Of a stretch of DNA of 64,000 bases, positions 26,066 to 32,406 are shown in pieces. Source of the stretch: Fimbriimonadaceae bacterium. GTDB lineage: Bacteria > Armatimonadota > Fimbriimonadia > Fimbriimonadales > Fimbriimonadaceae. The notes below the pieces were generated by a model. The model had not been told where the DNA came from, did not search any database, and worked only from the letters and a program-made list of their open reading frames with translations. The DNA lies in NCBI GenBank assembly GCA_019454125.1, contig CP075365.1:62001-126000 (forward strand), given 5' to 3'. The first letter of the stretch is position 1; every line of letters begins with the position of its first letter. The position numbers were made by a program, and so were the translations under genes.

Positions 26066-26160
26066 CGGCGCAACCCTCCAATCATACTTTTCTCAGACGA
26101 TACCCGGATGAGCTTCCAGCCTCATTTCCTCAAACTGTGAATGGCTACGGATAGGAGAAT

Positions 26161-26625
26161 GTGGTAGTTCAACCCGCTCCCTTCGTTCACTCCGTCAGCT
26201 TCGTTTGGGAGCATGACCCCTGTGGTGAGCCCGACTACCTTGAGCGCTCCGCTGCAGACCACTTTGGAGATGGCTGGAGCCATGTTTCCGATGCTGAAAA
26301 AGCACGAGTCATCGAGCAGTTCGGGTCGATTGAGGCTGCCTGTCGTCACTTCGCCGAAGAGGATGCTCAGCGGATTCGAGATTTTCGAGCAGGTGACCGG
26401 TGGTTCGAAAGTTGCCGAGCGGTCGCCGAGGTTCGGTACGAACTCTACGATGGCAGCTTCCGAATCGAGCGGTTTTCGAGCGGCGGACTATATGGCATCG
26501 AGTCAGATTGCGGTGAAGACTGTTCGAGGCGGTTCACCATGCCTCACATCGTTCTCGGTCGGAGTCGCCGTGCAAGGCTCTCGACGGACTCACGAATGCT
26601 CAAGAAAGGGCTGGTGCAGCGATGA
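26161..26625 (+). CDS. Unknown protein
   Basis: 154 aa from a GTG at 26161 with AGGAG just upstream. Not recognised. It is mildly acidic, with a WEHDPCGEPDYLERSAADHFGDGW region and a CGEDC pair near the C-terminus. The stop overlaps the start of the next gene by 4 nt, which supports this frame over the overlapping one in frame +2. Divergent from the R-M operon. Confidence 0.5.
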   Translation: MVVQPAPFVHSVSFVWEHDPCGEPDYLERSAADHFGDGWSHVSDAEKARVIEQFGSIEAACRHFAEEDAQRIRDFRAGDRWFESCRAVAEVRYELYDGSFRIERFSSGGLYGIESDCGEDCSRRFTMPHIVLGRSRRARLSTDSRMLKKGLVQR

Positions 26626-27071
26626 GCCAGCCATTCCCGGACACGTACAAATGGCTTCGAGAGGCAACGGCGCTTGACGCCAAAATGGAACTGCTGGGGC
26701 TCTTGTATGACGGCGCTCCGCTTGACAAGAGCGATATCTGGGATGTCGTCGAGGAAGTGGCTTACAAGACGGTCGTTCACCTCGTCGAGAACACCTCCCT
26801 GCTGACCACATATCTGATGCGGGGCGAAGTCGTATTCCCATGCACGGAGCCGACCTACCTGGAGCGCCTCATCAATGAGGTGTCGCTTAAAGCACCATTG
26901 AGCTTCTTGCCTGACATGCATCGGCGAATCGCTGCTGCAATCTACTTTCTGGCTCTGAAAGTCAAGAGGGACAACTTCGCCCTGTTCTCTCACGCCGCCA
27001 ATGGGTTCATCCCTGACTGGGAGAACCGATATGAGGGAACCCTGTTCGACAGCAAGCAGGACACGGACTGA
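26622..27071 (+). CDS. Unknown protein coupled to the preceding gene
   Basis: 149 aa. Not recognised. Helical, with WDVVEEVAYKTVVHLVENTSLL and MHRRIAAAIYFLALKVKRDNF in sequence. It overlaps the previous gene (ATGA at 26622) and is followed after 36 nt by the ArdC-like gene in the same direction. The three are likely one operon at the right end of the element. Confidence 0.55.
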   Translation: MSQPFPDTYKWLREATALDAKMELLGLLYDGAPLDKSDIWDVVEEVAYKTVVHLVENTSLLTTYLMRGEVVFPCTEPTYLERLINEVSLKAPLSFLPDMHRRIAAAIYFLALKVKRDNFALFSHAANGFIPDWENRYEGTLFDSKQDTD

Positions 27072-27107
27072 TTTCCTCAAAGTGGATGCGCCTCTGAATA
27101 AACAGGG

Positions 27108-27983
27108 GTGAAGAGCACTTACCAAAGAATCACCGAGCAGGTCATCCAGGCAATCGAGACGGGCAACGTGCTGCCGTGGAAAAAGCCGTGGGCTGTTCGA
27201 CGACCATGCAATGCAGTGACCAACAGACCCTATCGAGGAATCAATAGGTTCATGCTTTCGCTCAGTGAGTTCAGCGACCACCGGTGGCTCACCTTCAACC
27301 AGGCAAGGGCTCTCGGCGGTTCCGTTTGCAAGGGCGAGAGGGGTTCAACGGTGTTGTTATGGTCGGACGTTGAAGACGAGGTGACGGGGAAGGAGCGAGT
27401 TGTTTGCCGAGCTTTCACCGTGTTCAACGTCGAGCAGTGCAACGGGCTTGAGTTGCCGAGCGGCTCAATTGCTCAAGCACAGGGCTGCGGGTTCGAAGCT
27501 GCAGAGCGAATCGTCGCTGGATACAAAGACTGCCCAACCCTTCACTTCGGCACCGAGCAGGCGGCATATTATCCTGTTCGAGACGCAGTGGTGGTTCCCC
27601 ACATGCGAGACTTTGAGACCCCAGAGGCGTTCTACGGAACGCTCTATCACGAGCTTATCCATTCGACGGGTCACCCTTCCCGCTTGGGGAGAATCTCCCT
27701 TGGTGCAGGCATCGACTTTGGCTCAGATGAATACAGTCGAGAAGAAATTTTGGCTGAAATCGGAGCGGCGTTCTTGTCGAGCGAGGCATCCATTCAGAAT
27801 CTCTCGCCTACCACGAACTACATCAACTCTTGGTTGACCAAAGCGCTGAACGCTGATGCGAGCCTCATCATCAAGGCTGCATCGCATGCTCAAAAAGCGG
27901 TTGATTGGATTCTTGGCGACAGTCATCATGATGACAACTCGGAGCCAGAACCTCGGCTGACGGGCGAACTAGTCGCTTTGTAG
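27108..27983 (+). CDS. ardC: ArdC-type antirestriction protein (ssDNA-binding + zincin domain)
   Basis: 291 aa from a GTG. The N-terminal 110 residues have the ArdC/DUF1738 pattern: ITEQVIQAIETGNVLPWKKPW, RPCNAVTNRPYRGIN, then WLTFNQARALGG and KGERGSTVLLW. The C-terminal metallopeptidase-like domain has HELIHSTGH (181-189) with a downstream EEILAEIGAAF supplying the third ligand. ArdC of conjugative plasmids protects incoming DNA from type I enzymes. Here it rides on an element that itself encodes a type I system. An excess antirestriction function during transfer is inferred. Confidence 0.88.
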   Translation: MKSTYQRITEQVIQAIETGNVLPWKKPWAVRRPCNAVTNRPYRGINRFMLSLSEFSDHRWLTFNQARALGGSVCKGERGSTVLLWSDVEDEVTGKERVVCRAFTVFNVEQCNGLELPSGSIAQAQGCGFEAAERIVAGYKDCPTLHFGTEQAAYYPVRDAVVVPHMRDFETPEAFYGTLYHELIHSTGHPSRLGRISLGAGIDFGSDEYSREEILAEIGAAFLSSEASIQNLSPTTNYINSWLTKALNADASLIIKAASHAQKAVDWILGDSHHDDNSEPEPRLTGELVAL

Positions 27984-28037
27984 GGATTCGAACTCTGAAT
28001 TCTCTGAGTTGAGCGATTCGCCCAGGTTCAATGGAGA

Positions 28038-28074
28038 CTGACTTGAAGTCGTAAGTCACTCGACTTCAAGTCAG
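28038..28074. repeat. Perfect 14-bp inverted repeat between ardC and int
   Basis: CTGACTTGAAGTCG (28038-28051) is repeated as its reverse complement at 28061-28074 around a 9-nt loop, in the gap between the convergent ardC and integrase genes. It may be a bidirectional terminator, although no T-run follows, or a protein-binding site. Confidence 0.6.
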
Positions 28075-28135
28075 AAAACCATCGACCGGTTGGAGAAATC
28101 CACCCGAGTTTAGGTCGAGGTTTTCAGAGACACAG

Positions 28136-29410
28136 CTACCTGCTCTGCAACCCGAAAGCCTGCGTCACCTGGCGTCCTGCGGCATCGTTGACCCTTGCTT
28201 CATCCTCATCGCTGCTCCGCAAGTACAGCATTGTCGTGTCAAGCGTGGTATGTCCCATGCTGTGGCGGATGGCATCTGGGCTCACCGACTCCGTGCGCAT
28301 CAATCCCGTGGCATAGAGCCGACGACCATCGTGCGGTCTAAATGGAACCCCGACCTTTTCGGTCAACTCCTTGAGCGCTAAAAGGAAGTCGTTATAATGC
28401 CAGTCCGCACCATTGGCGTTCGGCACGACGAATCTGTGGCTCTCCCACTTCCGGGTCACCTCGTTGTAAACCTTTGTTGCTTTGGCTAGCTTCAGGGATT
28501 CATGAAGGATGTCGAGTTCAGCCTGAGTCAGTTCGAAGCTCTTTTCTTCGGCGTCGTGCTTGAGTTTCGCGAGTCCCCACACGCTCTTTGATTCAGCACC
28601 GTTCGGATTCCAAAGGTCATTGACTTGGTAACAAACGGTGAGCCTGCTACCCTTAATGGAGTCCTCGGTCACAGCAAGTGCCTCTCCTGCCCGCAAACTT
28701 CGCCGAAGCAAAACCAGTGCCGCTTTCAGGCGAATGTCGGCGGCATCGAACAACTTCTGCAAGTCGCCGTCGCTGACTTGCAGCTTCTTCCGAGTCTTTC
28801 TTCGCTTCGCCCTTGGCAAGTCTTCCGCTGGATTGTCGGAAACGTTGCGTAGCTTGATGTGCCGTTTGAAAAGACCGTTGAGCATGTCCCGCATGAACGG
28901 CTGACTTTGCCCGACATGGTTTTTGCACCAGGCTCGATACATCGGCTCCAGATGATGCAGTTGAATCTCGTTCAATAGGTAGTCCCCAAGCGGTCTGCCA
29001 ACCCCCAAGGGCTGGAAGCTGCATGCGAACTCAACCACCGAGCGGTACTTCTTGAAGGAAGTGAATGGCTGGTCGTTGTGCAAGTGGCGCTCGGTCAGTG
29101 CTTGACGAAGCGTCGGAACGACCCTGGGAGCCACTCCGTTCCTCAACTGCCATTCGGCGTCATGAGCATCTGCTTTTGCACGAGCAGCCGCCTCTGCCTG
29201 CGTTTTCGTTTTCCCGGAAGCGTAATGCTTGCGCAGCCCGTTGGGTAGTGGATGCTTCGAGAAGACGTAGCCGTACGCAAATCTGGTCACTCGACCCGTT
29301 GCGCCGACTCGTTCCCTGTACTCGAAATGCCCGGTAGCGTATGCTCGCACACGGGGTCTGTCATGCGTTTTCGATTGTTTTCGGTCAGTCATTTGCAGCG
29401 TTTGCTGCAA
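28136..29410 (-). CDS. int: Tyrosine integrase of the element
   Basis: 424 aa. An N-terminal arm-binding-type region (Lys/Arg-rich, RFAYGYVFSKHPLPNGLRKHYASGKTK in pieces) precedes the core-binding domain (about 100-195). The catalytic residues are Arg in RRSLRAGEAL, Lys near SVWGLAKLKHD, His-x-x-Arg in RPHDGRRLYAT, His in SMGHTTLDTT and Tyr in TMLYLRSS. The gene ends about 1.4 kb from, and starts 128 bp from, the right attachment repeat. Repeats of TGTACGCACGT lie between its start and attR, in its promoter region, which suggests that integrase can regulate its own expression. The integrase is at the end away from the tRNA. Confidence 0.95.
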   Translation of the reverse strand: MQQTLQMTDRKQSKTHDRPRVRAYATGHFEYRERVGATGRVTRFAYGYVFSKHPLPNGLRKHYASGKTKTQAEAAARAKADAHDAEWQLRNGVAPRVVPTLRQALTERHLHNDQPFTSFKKYRSVVEFACSFQPLGVGRPLGDYLLNEIQLHHLEPMYRAWCKNHVGQSQPFMRDMLNGLFKRHIKLRNVSDNPAEDLPRAKRRKTRKKLQVSDGDLQKLFDAADIRLKAALVLLRRSLRAGEALAVTEDSIKGSRLTVCYQVNDLWNPNGAESKSVWGLAKLKHDAEEKSFELTQAELDILHESLKLAKATKVYNEVTRKWESHRFVVPNANGADWHYNDFLLALKELTEKVGVPFRPHDGRRLYATGLMRTESVSPDAIRHSMGHTTLDTTMLYLRSSDEDEARVNDAAGRQVTQAFGLQSR

Positions 29411-29430
29411 GCGGTTCAGCGAACCCGGCT

Positions 29431-29453
29431 TGTACGCACGTCTGTACGCACGT
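29431..29453 (+). repeat. Paired TGTACGCACGT repeats, right end
   Basis: Identical 11-mers at 29431-29441 and 29443-29453 are separated by one base. They match the tandem pair at 3128-3149 at the other end. They lie 20 bp upstream of the integrase start. Confidence 0.65.
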
Positions 29454-29537
29454 TGTCCTCGCTCCTAGGATGAGCGCAGACTCAACCGCTGGTACACTTT
29501 GAGTCGGTCGGGAAGGGTTTAGGTTCCCTGTGTAGGT

Positions 29538-29558
29538 AATCCCTCCCTCTCCGCCACC
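29538..29558 (+). repeat. Right attachment repeat (attR)
   Basis: 20 of 21 bases match 3057-3077 in the tRNA-Ser 3' end; the last 14 are identical. Host-type, GC-rich sequence resumes just after it. Confidence 0.8.
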
Positions 29559-29570
29559 GACCGGTTCGAG

Positions 29571-29641
29571 CCATCGACATATTCTTCAGAAACGTCGATG
29601 GATCCTGCGATTCATCGACACGTTTAGGTAATGTGTCGATG
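29571..29641 (+). promoter_or_regulatory. Two inverted repeats with CATCGAC arms over the Fic gene start
   Basis: Repeat 1 has arms CCATCGAC (29571-29578) and GTCGATGG (29594-29601). Repeat 2 has 9-bp arms CATCGACAC (29613-29621) and GTGTCGATG (29633-29641) around an 11-nt loop. The right arm of repeat 2 contains the start codon, and the loop contains the AGG that could serve as Shine-Dalgarno. Either a DNA operator with two palindromes or an RNA hairpin that masks the start. Confidence 0.55.
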
Positions 29642-30736
29642 GTGACGACAGAAGGCTACGCGCCGACCAAGCCCTATAACGAACTCTCTCCCTTGCCGCC
29701 CCGCGCTGAGGTCGAGACCAGGGCCACGCTGAAGGCGGCGATCACGGCGAACTCGGCTTTGGCCGAGCTCCGGTGGGCGGGGGATTTGATCCCGAACCAG
29801 ACCGTCCTCCTTCGGTCGATCCTCGTCCAGGAGGCAAAGCTCTCCAGCGAGATCGAGAACGTGGTCACCACGAACGACGAGCTTTATCGGGCGTTGGGCG
29901 AGCTCGCCTCCCAAACCGATGCGCCGACCAAGGAAGTCCTGCGCTACGGCGAGGCGCTCTGGCACGGCTACGAAAGATTGGGGAAGGGGGAGCGGCTCGG
30001 CCCGGAGCTCTTCCTGGAGATCGCCCGGACGATAAAGGAAGGCTCCATCAACCTACGCCCCGGCCAGTGCCAGATCGCCAACCAGCGAACGGGCGAGGTC
30101 GTCTACACGCCCCCGGTTGGCACGGCACGGATCCAGGGCCTGCTCGATAACGTCGCGGACTATTTGGAGGCCCGCGACGGCACCGACCCGCTCATCAAGA
30201 TGGCGGTCGGCCATTACCAGTTCGAGGCGATCCACCCCTATCCCGACGGCAACGGCCGCACCGGGCGGGTGCTGAACATCCTCTACTTGGTCTCGCGAGG
30301 GCTGCTGCGCGTCCCCGTGCTCTACTTGAGCCGCTTCGTCATCGAGAACAAGAACGACTACTACCAGTTGCTCCGCGCCGTGACAGAGCGTGGGGAATGG
30401 GAGGATTGGACCATCTTCATGCTGCGAGCTGTCGAAGAGACCGCGCGGCAGACGGTCGAGACGATCCTCAGCGTTCGCGACGCCCTCGCCCAAGGGGTCG
30501 AGACAGCGCGCACCGGGATGCGCAAGGGCTATAGCAAGGAATTGGTGGAGCTCGTCTATTCCCAGCCCTACGTCCGGATCTCGCACCTAAGCGAGGCTGG
30601 CCTCGCGAAGCGGCAAACGGCGAGCGAATACCTGCGCGAGCTGGAACGGGTCGGCTTGCTGGAAGGTCAGAAGGTCGGCCGCGAGATGCTCTATGTGAAC
30701 AAAGGGCTCTTACGAGCCCTGACGGGGCGGGCTTAG
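29639..30736 (+). CDS. Fic-family protein (probable AMPylase)
   Basis: 365 aa. Fic enzymes usually transfer AMP to a hydroxyl side chain of a target protein. The active-site motif HPYPDGNGRTGR is complete, at about residue 199-210. An N-terminal SSEIEN (about 69-74) matches the inhibitory S/TxxxE motif of class II Fic proteins, so the enzyme is probably self-inhibited. The C-terminal 60 residues look like a winged helix (VRISHLSEAGLAKRQTASEYLRELERVGLL). I chose ATG 29639; GTG 29633 is two codons earlier. It is the first gene right of attR and overlaps the convergent DUF4870 gene by 4 nt. Confidence 0.93.
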   Translation: MVTTEGYAPTKPYNELSPLPPRAEVETRATLKAAITANSALAELRWAGDLIPNQTVLLRSILVQEAKLSSEIENVVTTNDELYRALGELASQTDAPTKEVLRYGEALWHGYERLGKGERLGPELFLEIARTIKEGSINLRPGQCQIANQRTGEVVYTPPVGTARIQGLLDNVADYLEARDGTDPLIKMAVGHYQFEAIHPYPDGNGRTGRVLNILYLVSRGLLRVPVLYLSRFVIENKNDYYQLLRAVTERGEWEDWTIFMLRAVEETARQTVETILSVRDALAQGVETARTGMRKGYSKELVELVYSQPYVRISHLSEAGLAKRQTASEYLRELERVGLLEGQKVGREMLYVNKGLLRALTGRA

Positions 30737-31098
30737 ACCCGCGCGTTCCGGCGGGCGATCGTGCCGATCAAGGGAAGCTCGTAGAGCTGCCCGTCGTAGG
30801 CCTTGACCGCGCCCAGGATCGGGAGCGCGAAGCTCGCGACCAGCAGGACAATGCCCATCACGATGGCGACCGGGATCAAGACGATCGTCACGGCGAGGAA
30901 GCCGGCGACGATCCCCAGCACGGTGAGCGCGACCTGAAAGAGCAGGGCCTGCAGCGCATGGAAGGCGACAAACCGGGACTTGTCCTTATAAACCATCCAC
31001 ACCACGAGGGCGACCACCCAGCCAAAGCCGACCCAGCCCCCCACCATGCCGAGGACGTGGGCGAGCGCGCCCCAAGTTTTTTCTTCCGAAGAGTTCAT
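30733..31098 (-). CDS. DUF4870 (Tic20-like) membrane protein
   Basis: About 121 aa. The opening EKTWGALAHVLGMVGGWVG, the DKSRFVAFHALQALLFQ core and two later hydrophobic helices (VALTVLGIVAGFLAVTIVLIP, VMGIVLLVASFALPILGAV) are typical of DUF4870, whose function is unknown. The ATG at 31098 has AGGTGG five bases before it. The stop overlaps the convergent Fic gene end. Confidence 0.85.
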   Translation of the reverse strand: MNSSEEKTWGALAHVLGMVGGWVGFGWVVALVVWMVYKDKSRFVAFHALQALLFQVALTVLGIVAGFLAVTIVLIPVAIVMGIVLLVASFALPILGAVKAYDGQLYELPLIGTIARRNARV

Positions 31099-31107
31099 GT
31101 GACCCAC

Positions 31108-31638
31108 CTAACCGCTATCACGCGGGCCGCTCTCCTCGGGTTGCGCGCTTTCGTTCTCAGAGGCGAAGCGGTGGGCCTCGTCGGCGTCGAGGATGACGAC
31201 ATTAGGCTCCGCGATGCGGATGAACTCTTCGACCGAGACGCCCTTCACGACGCCGTCCCGGCTGAACTCGCGGTAAAGGCACTCGACGACCTCGCCGCCG
31301 CTCGGCTGGTGATAGGTGGCGTCCACCCAGAGGCCCGGCTTGTCCTCCGAGCTCTTGTAGGCCACGGCCGCGAACCAGACTGGGCGCACGACCTTGAGCA
31401 ACTCAGCCTCTTCCTCCGGCGACCATTGGCCCCGTCCGATCTCGAGCCCCGCCTCCTGCAGCAGGAACTGGGCGGATTCGAGCGACATCTTCGTCTCCGC
31501 GCGGACGAGGAAATTGGCCGCGGGGTGGGCCGCGCTGGCCACCGTCCTGCCTGCGAGCCGCGTGAGGTAGGCGAGGGGTCGGGGGCAGTGCCGCTTGACC
31601 TCTTCGGCGAACCGGTCGAATTCCACCAGCAATACCAT
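31108..31638 (-). CDS. Unknown soluble protein
   Basis: 176 aa and not recognised. It is acidic and predicted soluble, with WSPEEEAELLKVVRPVWFAAVAYKSSEDKPGLW when read in pieces, then GEVVECLYREFSRDGV and an FIRIAEPNVVILDADEAHRF ending. A perfect TATAAT (31652 to 31647) lies 8 nt before the ATG and no Shine-Dalgarno is seen, so it may be leaderless. The DUF4870 gene follows after 9 nt. Confidence 0.6.
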   Translation of the reverse strand: MVLLVEFDRFAEEVKRHCPRPLAYLTRLAGRTVASAAHPAANFLVRAETKMSLESAQFLLQEAGLEIGRGQWSPEEEAELLKVVRPVWFAAVAYKSSEDKPGLWVDATYHQPSGGEVVECLYREFSRDGVVKGVSVEEFIRIAEPNVVILDADEAHRFASENESAQPEESGPRDSG

Positions 31639-31647
31639 CTGCGGCGA

Positions 31648-32301
31648 TTATAGTGGGGTAACCACTGCCCGGTCGTCCTCTGCGCCCCGGTCGTGGCACC
31701 AAGCGAGCCCAAAGGGGTCGACGAAGACACTCTCAAAGACCTCCTTGAACCCCAGCGCAACCAGGTCTTCCGCGCTCGGCAACGAGGTGAGCCAGAGGGC
31801 CGGCTGCGAAACCGGAGCCTGACGGAACCGCAACCGGACCAAGCCGGACTCGATCGCCACGCTCCTGTCCGGGAGCAGATCGGGCGCCTGGCACAGGAGC
31901 TCTCCGTAGAAGTCCGCCGCCTCACCGGGCGAAAGGAGGAGGCCGCCCACGAACGGCTTCACGAGGCGGCTGTCCGTGAGTTCGACCTCGGGGGACTCGA
32001 ACGTGCTCGGCGAGCTGTAGATGTTGAAGACATAGCCGAACGGGTCGCGCACCAGGTTGCTTCCTCCCGGCCCTTTCCAGGCGATCTCCTCAAAGCCAAA
32101 CCCTTTTAGGCGAAGCCGCGCCTCCAGCAAGTCGCACGTCAGGAGTTCCAGCACCAAGGGTCGGGGCGCGCCCGGATCGAGGAACAAACGGAGGAGCCCG
32201 CCCGAAAGTTCGATGCCGTTTTCCCTGCTGACGATGGCCATACCCAAGTGGCCCGCATAGAATGCGGCCGCCGCGCTGGGTTCGGGCGTGACGAGTCCCA
32301 C
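31648..32301 (-). CDS. VOC-superfamily (glyoxalase/bleomycin-resistance-like) protein with two modules
   Basis: 217 aa. The first module begins VGLVTPEPSAAAAFYAGHLGMAIV and ends NLVRDPFGYVFNIYS; the second begins PFVGGLLLSPGEAADFYGELL and ends VFVDPFGLAWCHD. This is the usual paired VOC arrangement, in which His/Glu ligands bind a metal. The substrate is unknown. The GTG at 32301 is the only standard start, although the coding pattern (LFRLSRC before it) seems to extend a few codons upstream. Confidence 0.75.
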   Translation of the reverse strand: MGLVTPEPSAAAAFYAGHLGMAIVSRENGIELSGGLLRLFLDPGAPRPLVLELLTCDLLEARLRLKGFGFEEIAWKGPGGSNLVRDPFGYVFNIYSSPSTFESPEVELTDSRLVKPFVGGLLLSPGEAADFYGELLCQAPDLLPDRSVAIESGLVRLRFRQAPVSQPALWLTSLPSAEDLVALGFKEVFESVFVDPFGLAWCHDRGAEDDRAVVTPL

Positions 32302-32406
32302 GCACCGACTGAGTCGGAAAAGCTCGTCGATAAAGTCAAGACGAAACGATCTGCCTCACCGCGTCGTGAACATCGGCGGCAAAACGCGGTTAGAATCCAT
32401 CGTAAG

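Larger units (their letters stand above)
3057..29558 (+). mobile_element. Integrated element (about 26.5 kb) in tRNA-Ser, carrying an expanded type I R-M/defence operon
   Basis: The boundaries are the tRNA 3' end (3057-3077) and a 20/21 copy of it at 29538-29558. A tyrosine integrase lies next to the right copy, and paired 11-bp repeats lie inside both ends. The gene content is foreign to the flanks (R-M, antirestriction, PIN, second recombinase, polymerase-like), and base composition is clearly less GC-rich than the host DNA. No relaxase, type IV secretion, capsid or terminase gene is recognisable. It could be an integrated plasmid, an integrative mobilisable element, a phage satellite or a defence island with its own integrase. 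Confidence 0.85.

Noticed and set aside
26213-26677. Overlapping 154-codon plus-strand frame in the third frame of the unknown gene at 26161
   Set aside because: The 26161 frame ends in an ATGA overlap with the next gene and has a Shine-Dalgarno; this one does not.
15200-29000. CRISPR array
   Set aside because: No regularly spaced repeats with variable spacers were found in the element or elsewhere in the window, and no cas gene is recognisable.
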